Below, piece by piece: positions 1 through 6,350 of a DNA stretch of 12,142 bases. The stretch is from Janthinobacterium lividum (GTDB lineage: Bacteria; Pseudomonadota; Gammaproteobacteria; Steroidobacterales; Steroidobacteraceae), in assembly GCA_943327025.2 (NCBI GenBank), contig CALPVO020000040.1:1-12142 (forward strand). Reading direction: 5' to 3'. The position numbers and the translations under genes are program-made. Under the pieces are notes generated by a model. The model did not search any database. It saw only the letters and a list, made by a program, of their open reading frames with translations, and was not told the origin of the DNA. Positions within the stretch are counted from its first letter, which is position 1. Each line of letters starts with the position of its first letter.

Positions 1-331
1 GGCTGTCATGGACTGCGGCACCGTGATCAACCCGCGCTTGGTCGAGCAGCAGGTGCAAAGCGCCATCGCCTATGGGCTGTCCGCAGCCCTACGCGAAGAA
101 ATCACCTTCGCAGCAGACCAAGTGGAACAGACCAACTTCCACGCCTACCAGCCGCTGCGGCTGAATGAAATGCCGGTGGTGGAAGTGCACTTGGTGGAAT
201 CCACCGAACCGCCCACGGGTGTCGGTGAGCCGGGCACCCCACCCATCGGCCCCGCCGTGGCCAATGCCTTGCGTGCCTTGACCGGCGAAGCTGTGCGGCA
301 ACTGCCTTTCACACGCCGCAGTTGGAGCTAG
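1..331 (+). CDS. Molybdopterin-binding subunit of a xanthine-dehydrogenase-family hydroxylase (3' end only)
   Basis: C-terminal 109 residues of a large molybdenum-hydroxylase subunit; the reading frame is open from base 2 and the start lies left of the window. Visible family signatures are A-V-M-D-C-G-T-V-I-N-P at the left edge and the G-V-G-E-P-G-T-P-P-I block at about 218-247. In this family the glutamate of GVGEPG (codon 227-229) is the active-site base next to the molybdenum. The ending N-A-L-R-A-L-T-G-x-x-V-R-Q-L-P is typical of the isoquinoline 1-oxidoreductase beta subunit/aldehyde oxidase group. Such enzymes hydroxylate N-heterocycles or aldehydes with a small 2Fe-2S partner, whose gene would be expected just upstream. 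Family assignment is firm; the substrate cannot be told from this fragment. It converges with the glutathione S-transferase across a palindrome-rich spacer. Confidence 0.85.
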   Translation, partial: AVMDCGTVINPRLVEQQVQSAIAYGLSAALREEITFAADQVEQTNFHAYQPLRLNEMPVVEVHLVESTEPPTGVGEPGTPPIGPAVANALRALTGEAVRQLPFTRRSWS

Positions 332-406
332 CCAGAGGCGGCAGCCAGTTGCCTCCCACCAAGCGCGCTTCCCTTCCCTGGAGTCGGCAGCCAGCTGCCT
401 CCCAAA

Positions 407-440
407 AAGCTCGCTCTCCTGTGGGAGCGAGCTTGCTCGC
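407..440. repeat. REP-like palindrome with two mutually exclusive hairpins
   Basis: A perfect 10-bp inverted repeat, AAGCTCGCTC (407-416) with GAGCGAGCTT (425-434), encloses an 8-nt loop. The right arm can instead pair downstream as GCGAGC (427-432) with GCTCGC (435-440). The core GTGGGAGCGAGCTTGCTCGC (421-440) resembles the REP sequences dispersed through Pseudomonas and Xanthomonadaceae genomes; that resemblance is from memory. Only this one copy is seen in the window. Confidence 0.65.
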
Positions 441-444
441 GACC

Positions 445-464
445 GGCGGCAGCCTGCTGCCGCC
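445..464. terminator. Perfect 8-bp hairpin between convergent genes
   Basis: GGCGGCAG (445-452) pairs exactly with CTGCCGCC (457-464) around a 4-nt loop, 11 nt beyond the stop codon of the minus-strand glutathione S-transferase. It could end transcription from either side, but neither strand has a run of T after the stem, so intrinsic termination is uncertain. It overlaps the third 19-bp repeat unit. Confidence 0.4.
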
Positions 465-475
465 CAAACGCCTCC

Positions 476-1090
476 TCAGCCCAGCAGGCCTTCGGCCTTC
501 ATGGCGGCTTGGGCCGCGGGGCGGCTCATGACACGCGCTTGGTACGCGCCCAACACCGGGTGCGTGACAGCCAGGTCAATGCCCACCACACGCGTCCAGC
601 CCAACACCACGGCCAAATAAGCATCGGCCACGGTGAACTGCGCACCCATGAGGAAATCGCCGCCGGTCAGCTTCTCCGAGAGCCAGTCGAAGCGCTTGGC
701 GAGGTTCGCCTTGGCGCCTTCTTTCATCTCGGGCGTAGACGCTGGGTTGAACAATGGCCCGAAGTTCTTGTGCACTTCGGTAGCGATGTAGTTCAGCCAC
801 TCCTGCAACTGGTAACGCGGTAGCGTGCCGTTGGCAGGCGCGAGGCCGGCAGCGGGTGCTTGGTCCGCGATGTACTGGAGGATGGCCACGCCTTCGCACA
901 ACACGGTGCCGTCATCCAACTGCAGCGCGGGCACGTAGCCCTTACCGCCGGTCAGTGCGAAGAAGTCTTCACCCGTCGAAGTCTTCTTGTTGCGGACATC
1001 GGTTTTGTCGAGACTGAAAGACAGCCCGGCCTCGATGAGAGCCAGATGCGAGGCCAGCGAACAAGCGCCGGGGGCGTAATAGAGCTTCAT
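476..1090 (-). CDS. gst: Glutathione S-transferase, beta class (GstA-like)
   Basis: A 204-residue cytosolic transferase that conjugates or binds glutathione to electrophiles. The N-terminal thioredoxin-like domain (about 1-80) begins M-K-L-Y-Y-A-P-G-A-C-S-L-A-S-H, nearly matching E. coli GstA, with the beta-class catalytic Cys10. The V-P-A-L cis-proline motif is at 53-56 and E-G-V-A-I-L-Q-Y at 66-73. The helical domain follows, with W-L-N-Y-I-A-T-E-V-H-K (His107, equivalent to E. coli His106) and the F-T-V-A-D-A-Y-L N-capping motif at 152-159. Length matches the family. The start at 1090 is chosen because homologues begin MKLYY and a GGAG lies 10 nt upstream; a 50-codon upstream extension has no support. 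It lies 46 bp downstream of the oligopeptidase B gene on the same strand and could be co-transcribed. One oddity: residues 47-52 read T-G-G-K-G-Y where E. coli has N-P-K-G-Q, one residue longer beside the glutathione-binding loop. Confidence 0.93.
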   Translation of the reverse strand: MKLYYAPGACSLASHLALIEAGLSFSLDKTDVRNKKTSTGEDFFALTGGKGYVPALQLDDGTVLCEGVAILQYIADQAPAAGLAPANGTLPRYQLQEWLNYIATEVHKNFGPLFNPASTPEMKEGAKANLAKRFDWLSEKLTGGDFLMGAQFTVADAYLAVVLGWTRVVGIDLAVTHPVLGAYQARVMSRPAAQAAMKAEGLLG

Positions 1091-1100
1091 GGTTGCAGTT

Positions 1101-1104
1101 CTCC
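1101..1104 (-). promoter_or_regulatory. Ribosome binding site of the glutathione S-transferase
   Basis: GGAG on the minus strand, 10 nt before the ATG at 1090. It supports the short MKLYY start over the longer open frame that continues to 1240. Confidence 0.6.
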
Positions 1105-1136
1105 GGAAAAATGAGGCCGTACTGTAGCCGGCGCTC

Positions 1137-3371
1137 TCAAGGTTGTTGGCACTTGCACTCATGGGGCGCCAACTGCTGCAGCACCCACGAATACTCCATG
1201 GCGTATTCGTGGTAACGCTGGAAACGGCCACTCTTGCCACCGTGGCCAGCTTCCATGTTGGTGTGGAATACCAGCGGGTTACTGTCCGTCTTCATGACGC
1301 GCAGCTTCGCCACCCACTTGGCGGGCTCGAAATACTGCACTTGGCTATCCCACAAACCCGTGGTGACCAGCATGGCCGGGTAGGCCTTGCGCTCCACGTT
1401 ATCGTAGGGGGAATACGACAGCATGTAGTCGTAGTACGCCTTCTCTTTGGGGTTACCCCACTCGTCCCACTCATTGGTGGTGAGCGGAATGCTTTCGTCC
1501 AACATCGTGGTGACTACGTCCACGAAAGGAACGTGCGCAATGATGCCGCGGTAATCGTTCGGCGCGAGGTTGGCAATGGCGCCCATCAGCAAACCACCAG
1601 CGCTACCGCCCATGGCGAACACCTTGCCGGCCTGGCCATAGCGCTCTGCCACGAGGAAACGGGTCACGTCGATGAAGTCGGTGAAGGTGTTTCGCTTGTT
1701 CAGCAAACGACCATCGTCGTACCAGTGCCGGCCCATCTCCTGCCCACCGCGAACGTGGGCAATGGCGTAGACAAAGCCACGGTCCAGCAATGGCAGCCGC
1801 GAAACACTGAACGAAGGGTCCGTCGACAACCCATAGGAACCGTAAGAGTACTGGTACACAGGCGCAGTACCGTCCAGCTTCGTGCCCTTGCGGTAAACGA
1901 TGCTCACCGGCACCCGCGTTCCATCGCGCGCCATTGCCATGCGGAATTCCACCGCATAGTCCTGCGGGTTGTAACCACCCAGTACGGGCTGACGCTTCAG
2001 CAGCGTGCGCTTGCCCGTGGTGACCTCGAGGTCGTAGGTGCTGGCCGGCGTTGCCAACGACGTATAGGTGTAACGCAGCGTGGTCGCGGCCGGCTCCTCG
2101 TTGGTGCCTAGCGCCATCGTGAACGATGGCTCGTCCGCATCCACATAAGCATCGTGCTGGCCATCCCAGCCCAACACGCGCACCTTGGAAAGGCCACCGC
2201 TCCGCTCTTCTACCGCCAGGAAGGTGTTGAAGGTAGTGAAGTCCTGCACGAACGAATCCGTACGGTGTGGCACCACGTCGCGCCACTTCGTCCGGTCCGC
2301 CACTTCGCTCGCCTTCACCCGGACGATGCGGAAATTGGCAGCCTGCCAGTTGGTGCGCAGGATGAAGTCATCGCCAAAGTCTTCAAGTTCGTATTCGTGG
2401 TCGCGCTCGCGCGGCAACACTACTTTGAACTCGCCATCGGGTTTGGTCGCGTCCAACAAGCGCACTTCGGTGGACACCGTGCTCTGCAGATAGATGGCGA
2501 TGAAACGCTCGGAGCGCGACTTGCCCACGCCGAGGTAGAAAGTTTCGTCATCGTTGGCGAACACTTCCACGTCTTGCGCTACCGGCGTACCCAGCACGTG
2601 CCGCATGACGCGCTTGCCCAGCAGCGTCTGCTTGTCCTTGTCGACATAGAACACCGTGCGGTTGTCGTTCGCGATAGCGAAGCCCGCTTCGGCGTTCTCG
2701 ATGCGGTCTGGCAGCAGTTGGCCTGTTTTCAGGTCGCGAAAGCGCAGTACCCATTGCCGACGGCCTACGGCGTCTTCCGCCCAGCCCAGTAGTTGGTCGT
2801 CGCTGCCAACCTCGTAGTTGCCTACCTGGAAGAAATCGTGGCCAGCGGCGAGCGCCGGGCCATCAATCAGCACCTGCTCGGGCGCACCGGCTTGCCCGTG
2901 CGCACGCCGCGCATGGATGGGGTATTCCTTGCCCTGCTCGAACCGCGTGTAGTAATCGAAAGCCCCTTTCTGCGCCGGCACGGAACTGTCGTCCTGCTGC
3001 ACACGCGCGACAATTTCGTTATAGAGCTTCTCTTCGAGGTCCTTCACTGGCGCCATCAAGGCATCGCGGTATTTATTCTCGGCGGCGAGGTAAGCCAGCA
3101 CCTCGGGGTTCTTTCGCTCGTCGTCGCGCATCCAGTAGTACGGGTCCTCGCGGGTGCCATTGGGTGAAGGCACCTGGTGCGGCTTGCGGGCCGCCACAGG
3201 CGGCACCGGCTGCGCCGTGGACACGGCAGGCTTGGAAGGGAGAGGCATGGTGGGGGAACTACCGGCGTTGGCGGCGAAACCGGCGAAAATGCCGGCAACA
3301 AGCAGGGCGCGGCGGAGGCACAAAGCCACCGCTGGTGCCCGGTGACTGGTCTTCCGCGGAAGGAGGGTCAT
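1137..3371 (-). CDS. ptrB: Oligopeptidase B, exported form (S9A serine peptidase)
   Basis: A 744-residue prolyl-oligopeptidase-family enzyme that cleaves short peptides after Arg or Lys. An N-terminal signal peptide is visible: basic residues, then L-L-V-A-G-I-F-A-G-F-A-A-N-A, likely cut near residue 36, then a Pro-rich linker to about 70. R-E-D-P-Y-Y-W-M-R-D-D (74-84) opens the catalytic-fold part; the beta-propeller covers roughly 135-470 and the hydrolase domain about 480-735. The triad is Ser590 in G-G-S-A-G-G, Asp675 in L-W-D-S-Q-V and His710 in A-G-H-G-G. Its spacings (85 and 35) equal those of E. coli PtrB S532/D617/H652. Of the acidic residues reported to set specificity, Glu634 is kept but the second is Asp636; at the proposed S2 site Asp518 is kept and the second Asp is Ser520. 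The start at 3371 is chosen for a GGAG 6 nt upstream and the export signal; ATG 3398 lacks a binding site. The export signal implies periplasmic action, unlike the cytosolic E. coli enzyme. Confidence 0.94.
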   Translation of the reverse strand: MTLLPRKTSHRAPAVALCLRRALLVAGIFAGFAANAGSSPTMPLPSKPAVSTAQPVPPVAARKPHQVPSPNGTREDPYYWMRDDERKNPEVLAYLAAENKYRDALMAPVKDLEEKLYNEIVARVQQDDSSVPAQKGAFDYYTRFEQGKEYPIHARRAHGQAGAPEQVLIDGPALAAGHDFFQVGNYEVGSDDQLLGWAEDAVGRRQWVLRFRDLKTGQLLPDRIENAEAGFAIANDNRTVFYVDKDKQTLLGKRVMRHVLGTPVAQDVEVFANDDETFYLGVGKSRSERFIAIYLQSTVSTEVRLLDATKPDGEFKVVLPRERDHEYELEDFGDDFILRTNWQAANFRIVRVKASEVADRTKWRDVVPHRTDSFVQDFTTFNTFLAVEERSGGLSKVRVLGWDGQHDAYVDADEPSFTMALGTNEEPAATTLRYTYTSLATPASTYDLEVTTGKRTLLKRQPVLGGYNPQDYAVEFRMAMARDGTRVPVSIVYRKGTKLDGTAPVYQYSYGSYGLSTDPSFSVSRLPLLDRGFVYAIAHVRGGQEMGRHWYDDGRLLNKRNTFTDFIDVTRFLVAERYGQAGKVFAMGGSAGGLLMGAIANLAPNDYRGIIAHVPFVDVVTTMLDESIPLTTNEWDEWGNPKEKAYYDYMLSYSPYDNVERKAYPAMLVTTGLWDSQVQYFEPAKWVAKLRVMKTDSNPLVFHTNMEAGHGGKSGRFQRYHEYAMEYSWVLQQLAPHECKCQQP

Positions 3372-3428
3372 GGCGGACTCCAGGTCCCAAAGAGGCATGC
3401 AGTGTAACTTGCGTGCTAGCCTCACGGA
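3372..3428. promoter_or_regulatory. Divergent intergenic region between the oligopeptidase B and MalM-like genes
   Basis: Only 57 bp separate the two divergent starts, so both promoters must lie here or reach into the coding ends. On the minus strand TACACT (3406 to 3401) matches the -10 consensus at 4 of 6 bases and would give a leader of about 20 nt for the peptidase, but no matching -35 box is seen. No convincing plus-strand promoter was found. Confidence 0.3.
3378..3381 (-). promoter_or_regulatory. Ribosome binding site deciding the oligopeptidase B start
   Basis: GGAG on the minus strand, 6 nt before the ATG at 3371. It favours this start over the ATG nine codons upstream (3398) and over the open frame that runs on to 4076 beneath the MalM-like gene. 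Confidence 0.6.
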
Positions 3429-4142
3429 ATGATGCTTGCACGAACCCCTTGGTTTTTTAACTACTCTTGGCGCGATGCGTTGCTCGGCACTTGCCTGGCT
3501 GCCGTCAGCTGGACCGCCAGTTTGCCGGCCGCGGCCGCTGGCGGCGCGGTCGACAAAGCCCCTGCAGCGCCGGCCGGAAACCCGGCGCCCCCGCCCGCCA
3601 CCTGCTGCCGCAGCACCGACGATTTCACCTGGCTGGATCTCCCCGCGCCCGGTCAGAGCTTGGAAGTGGTCATCGACAGCCGCTCGCCCACCTACCAATT
3701 TCATGCCGGCGAAAGCCGTTTCGTGGCTTTCCGTCTGCCGATGGCCACCAGCCCCTACCGTATCGAACTGCGCGCGCTGCCTGCGGCCGCCAACGACGTA
3801 CCCGGCGGCTGGCGCGTGTTTTATCCGGAAGCGGTCATGCTCGATGGGGATCACCTGGTGTCCCGTACGGCACCGGCCGAGAATCTCGTGCTGGAGCCGG
3901 TAGGCGGTGAAGTGGCGCCGAGCGGTGCTTACACCCTGTATCTGCCGGTCGACCCCGCCACCGATGGGGAGAAGTTTCTGGTTATTCACACCACTGCGGA
4001 AACCGCGGCACCGGCCGCCACGCCGCAGTTCCTGCAAGCCAGGGGTGCGGCCATGCGCGCCGCGGGCAACTGGCATGCCGGCGCCAGCGACACCGGACGT
4101 CTGCGTATCTCGGTGGTGGCCAGCACGGGCCCGTCGCGCTAG
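3429..4142 (+). CDS. MalM-like secreted protein
   Basis: A 237-residue protein with an N-terminal export signal (hydrophobic A-L-L-G-T-C-L-A-A-V-S at 17-27, then A-A-A-A-G-G near 35-39) and an Ala/Pro-rich linker to about 57. The rest resembles the E. coli maltose-operon periplasmic protein MalM by eye: a vicinal Cys pair (59-60) before an L-P-A-P-G-Q-S-L-E-V-V-I-D strand, V-A-F-R-L-P, an F-Y-P-E-A-V-M-L-D segment (131-139), Y-L-P-V-D-P with F-L-V-I-H-T-T (183-189), and a closing D-T-G-R-L-R-I-S-V. E. coli MalM has the matching K-L-Y-V-L-V-F-T-T and T-D-G-L-L-K-L-K-V. MalM's function is poorly known, and no maltose transport gene is near. Two in-frame ATGs (3429 and 3432) compete behind a weak GGA; the choice is uncertain. 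The last codon interlocks with the stop of the convergent membrane-protein gene. Secretion is well supported; the family call is moderate. Confidence 0.7.
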   Translation: MMLARTPWFFNYSWRDALLGTCLAAVSWTASLPAAAAGGAVDKAPAAPAGNPAPPPATCCRSTDDFTWLDLPAPGQSLEVVIDSRSPTYQFHAGESRFVAFRLPMATSPYRIELRALPAAANDVPGGWRVFYPEAVMLDGDHLVSRTAPAENLVLEPVGGEVAPSGAYTLYLPVDPATDGEKFLVIHTTAETAAPAATPQFLQARGAAMRAAGNWHAGASDTGRLRISVVASTGPSR

Positions 4143-5104
4143 TCCTGCGGCTTGAGCGAACGGCCCTTACCGGCGAGTTCAGCCAGCGCCAGCCCGAACA
4201 CCGCCCAAGCCAGCGGTACCACCTCGTAAACGCAGCGATACAGCAGCATCGCCCCCAGCAGTTGGCCGGGAGGCACGTGCGGCAACATCACCAGCAATAC
4301 AGATTCAAATACGCCCAGCCCGGCAGGCACGTTACTGGCCAAGGCCGCAAAAATGCACAGCACGTACAGGGGCAGAAAGGCCACATAGGACATGCCGATG
4401 CCGGAGGGCAGGAACAGGTAAAGGATGCCGGCGGCCGCCCCGACGTCCACCACGCCGAGCAGATACTGCATACGGGTAAGCCTGCCCGAGGGCAATTTCA
4501 ACGACAGCCCACCCAACCAGCGCGGCCACTGCCAGCGCCCACGCACCCGGAAGGTCGCGGTGACATAACCGACATGGAACAGCAAGGACGCCACAGCCAG
4601 AACCGTGGCCCAGTGGGCAGGCACATGTAGCAAGGCCGCAGCAATTTCGCCGCGCCACAGCAAAGACACGGATAACAGCACGCCTAGCCCGACCGCATAG
4701 GGAATGGTGCACAGCACCACCACCTGGCCCACTTCCGCCAGCGACAGGCCTGCCGCGGTGTACCAGCGCAAGCGGATGGCGCCACCCGACAGAGCACCGA
4801 CGCCCACCGCGTGGCCGATGGGGTAGGCCACCAGTGCCGTAGCGAAGGCGCGCCGCTGACTGCAGCCGCCAAGCCCGGCAGCCTCCTGCACCGCCAACAC
4901 CTCGTGATACGCCAGCGACGCGTAGGAAAGCCCGCAAAGGGCCAGCGCTGCCGCCACGGTGAGCCATTGCACTTCACGCAAGTGCACCAGCACGTCCGCC
5001 CATTGGACGCCCGCCAGTTGGCGCTGCAGCACGGACGCCGCGAGGTAGAAGATGCCAACGGTCACGACCACCGTCAGCACACTGCGAAGCCGGAAGCGGG
5101 GCAC
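4139..5104 (-). CDS. Integral membrane protein of the MprF-flippase/YbhN family (LPG_synthase_TM)
   Basis: A 321-residue protein with about eight hydrophobic segments (roughly 9-25, 47-67, 86-106, 127-148, 163-182, 213-232, 239-257 and 286-308). Family signatures are G-A-L-S-G-G-A-I-R-L-R-W-Y-T-A-A-G-L (103-120), like the loop in the flippase half of lysyl-phosphatidylglycerol synthases, S-N-V-P-A-G-L-G-V-F-E (257-267), and L-L-Y-R near 287-290. There is no C-terminal acyltransferase domain, so it cannot make aminoacyl-lipid; stand-alone members are usually of unknown function, with lipid flipping suspected. The GTG start at 5104 shares its G with the TAG stop of the preceding small gene (TAGTG), pointing to translational coupling, and is followed by a proper membrane-protein N-terminus (basic residues, then the first segment). 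The open frame upstream to 5425 is just the shadow of the small gene. The stop interlocks with the MalM-like gene at CTAG. Confidence 0.87.
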   Translation of the reverse strand: MPRFRLRSVLTVVVTVGIFYLAASVLQRQLAGVQWADVLVHLREVQWLTVAAALALCGLSYASLAYHEVLAVQEAAGLGGCSQRRAFATALVAYPIGHAVGVGALSGGAIRLRWYTAAGLSLAEVGQVVVLCTIPYAVGLGVLLSVSLLWRGEIAAALLHVPAHWATVLAVASLLFHVGYVTATFRVRGRWQWPRWLGGLSLKLPSGRLTRMQYLLGVVDVGAAAGILYLFLPSGIGMSYVAFLPLYVLCIFAALASNVPAGLGVFESVLLVMLPHVPPGQLLGAMLLYRCVYEVVPLAWAVFGLALAELAGKGRSLKPQD

Positions 5105-5316
5105 TAGCGGACGCGCCGCTCGGTGTAGTTTTCCTCGATGTTGTCGCGGAAGAAACTCCACTGCGAACCGGAGCCCGCAAAACGGCGCCAGGTGTCGTCG
5201 GATACACCGCTGTATTCCATCAGGCTGCCGTTGGTCATTTCGACGCGCAGCACGCGTTGCGCCGGGTCGTACCCGATGGCGCGCAGACTGCCGGCATTCA
5301 CTTGCTTCATTTCCAC
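5104..5316 (-). CDS. KTSC-domain small protein
   Basis: A 70-residue protein matching the KTSC-domain pattern: M-E-M-x-x-V near the start, then A-I-G-Y-D (13-17), a short strand-hairpin-strand R-V-L-R-V-E-M-T-N-G-S-L-M-E-Y-S-G-V (21-38), a helix W-R-R-F (43-46), and the end S-Q-W-S-F-F-R-D-N-I-E-E-N-Y (51-64). The domain's role is not known; it occurs alone or fused to other domains. The C-terminus here ends T-E-R-R-V-R and lacks the Lys-Thr-Ser-Cys residues that name the domain. The GTG start at 5316 has GAGG 8 nt upstream; an ATG two codons in (5310) is the alternative. It is the first gene of a two-gene unit with the membrane protein (1-nt stop/start overlap) and follows a strong terminator belonging to the operon upstream. 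Confidence 0.82.
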   Translation of the reverse strand: MEMKQVNAGSLRAIGYDPAQRVLRVEMTNGSLMEYSGVSDDTWRRFAGSGSQWSFFRDNIEENYTERRVR

Positions 5317-5367
5317 CCAACTGCCCTCGGGCGCCCTGAACGGGCCTTGGCGGGGTCGGAGTATCGC

Positions 5368-5423
5368 AAAGAAAAGGGGCGGATACCCGTGCCATCTTTG
5401 ACAGAGGCACCGGCATCCGCCCC
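5368..5423 (-). terminator. Strong rho-independent terminator after the hydrolase operon
   Basis: Reading the minus strand, an 18-nt arm (5423 to 5406) pairs with 5393 to 5376 around a 12-nt loop with only two mismatches; the outer nine pairs are GGGGCGGAT/ATCCGCCCC. The stem is followed at once by TTTTCTTT (5375 to 5368). It lies 70 nt after the stop of the alpha/beta hydrolase and about 50 nt before the KTSC start, so it ends the upstream operon. It could also act as a leader attenuator if the KTSC gene is transcribed from further upstream. Confidence 0.85.
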
Positions 5424-5492
5424 AAAGGATCTTTCGCGGGGGATATCCATCAACGTCTTGCGCTGTTTGTGACCGCCCTTTTCAGGTGAAGT

Positions 5493-6350
5493 TCAGCCGG
5501 CTTGAAAAAAAGCCACCACGGCCGCCACCGTAGCGGGGTCACGCAACAGATTGCGGTGCCCCAGGCCCCGGGTTTCGTGCAAGGTAGCGGCCGGCCAGGC
5601 CGCCGCCAGGCGTCGCCCTTGGTCCGGCGCAACAATCACATCGTCCACGCAATGCACAATCAACGCCGGCACCTGCGCCACCGGGGCCAGCGCAGCCAGC
5701 ACTTCGGGGTCCAGTTCGCGCATGGGTCGACCACCATGCTCGTCCATCAGGCGCCGCAATTCGTTACGGGCAGCGCCCCCGACACCTACCGCCTTGAGGA
5801 AGTTCTCGGTGATTTCCGACATGGCTGCCGGAGCCCCCAGCGTGGCCACGCGACGGGCCCGTAAACCGTGAGCCAACGCGATGGGCACAGCACCGCCCCC
5901 CAAGGAATGCCCTACCACCGCGTCCGGGGCACCAAACTCGGCCTGCGCGGCCAGCAAGGCCTGGGCGAACAACCAAGGGCTGGCCTGCTTGCCGGGGGAA
6001 CGCCCATGCCCGGGGCCTTCAATGGCGAGGACACGGTAGCCCTGCGCCACCAGCGCCCCAGCCAGCGGACGAAACTGTGTGGGCCGACCCTCCCAACCGT
6101 GCTGAGCGAATACCCACGGTGCCCGTGTAGCAGCCAGCGGTTCCCAGCACAGCGCGGCCAGGCCGTTGGCCAAGGTCAACTCACGCGCGGAGGGTTCGTC
6201 GCCCCGTAGCGGTTCAATCTCCCAGGCCTGTGGCGAGTTCTGACGCGGTCGCAGCACCCGGTGCCCCACCACGCGCGCCACCGCCTTCGGCGCCACCCGG
6301 CTGACCAGACCGAGGGTGGGCGGCACCCAACCCGGAACCTTGATGGTCAT
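5493..6350 (-). CDS. Alpha/beta hydrolase
   Basis: A 285-residue alpha/beta-hydrolase-fold protein with the expected landmarks. The oxyanion-hole strand ends F-A-Q-H-G-W-E-G (81-88), followed by V-L-A-I-E-G-P-G-H-G-R-S (107-118). The nucleophile elbow is G-H-S-L-G-G (147-152, Ser149). The acidic residue is Asp236 or Asp237 in V-H-C-V-D-D-V-I-V, and the catalytic His is His265 in G-L-G-H-R-N-L-L. There is no signal peptide and no lid domain large enough to suggest a lipase, so a cytosolic esterase or C-C/amide hydrolase of unknown substrate is likely. The ATG overlaps the TGA of the upstream permease (ATGA, 6347-6350), so the two are translated as a coupled pair. Followed by a strong terminator. 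Confidence 0.88.
   Translation of the reverse strand: MTIKVPGWVPPTLGLVSRVAPKAVARVVGHRVLRPRQNSPQAWEIEPLRGDEPSARELTLANGLAALCWEPLAATRAPWVFAQHGWEGRPTQFRPLAGALVAQGYRVLAIEGPGHGRSPGKQASPWLFAQALLAAQAEFGAPDAVVGHSLGGGAVPIALAHGLRARRVATLGAPAAMSEITENFLKAVGVGGAARNELRRLMDEHGGRPMRELDPEVLAALAPVAQVPALIVHCVDDVIVAPDQGRRLAAAWPAATLHETRGLGHRNLLRDPATVAAVVAFFQAG

Larger units (their letters stand above)
332..475. repeat. Palindrome-rich convergent spacer with three copies of a 19-bp unit
   Basis: No gene is seen here. Three near-identical 19-bp units lie at 340-358, 386-404 and 448-466, with consensus GGCAGCCwGyTGCCkCCCA. Each contains an inverted repeat centred on GGCAGC/GCTGCC or a close variant. Copies 1 and 2 differ at one base; copy 3 differs from copy 2 at two. 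A separate REP-like palindrome sits between copies 2 and 3. The spacer lies between convergent gene ends, the usual site for REP-type elements, and may act as a bidirectional transcription end or mRNA stabiliser. No T-tract accompanies the hairpins. Confidence 0.7.

Noticed and set aside
332..475. CRISPR-like array
   Set aside because: Only three short palindromic units with spacings of 27 and 43 bp, and no cas gene in the window; better explained as REP-type repeats.
1091..1240. 50-residue extension of the glutathione S-transferase
   Set aside because: It runs into the oligopeptidase B 3' end; homologues begin at MKLYY, and a GGAG precedes that ATG.
1143..2111. 322-codon plus-strand open frame opposite oligopeptidase B
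   Set aside because: Antisense to the conserved catalytic domain; its His/Arg/Val-rich composition and lack of motifs mark it as a shadow.
3372..4076. 235-codon open frame extending oligopeptidase B upstream on the minus strand
   Set aside because: It lies antisense to the MalM-like gene, starts ahead of a clear signal peptide and ribosome binding site at 3371, and is composed of Arg/Gly-rich shadow sequence typical of high-GC antisense frames.
5105..5425. 107-codon N-terminal extension of the membrane protein
   Set aside because: It overlaps the KTSC gene in another frame and the terminator hairpin, and has no membrane-protein or domain character. The GTG at 5104 gives a normal N-terminus.
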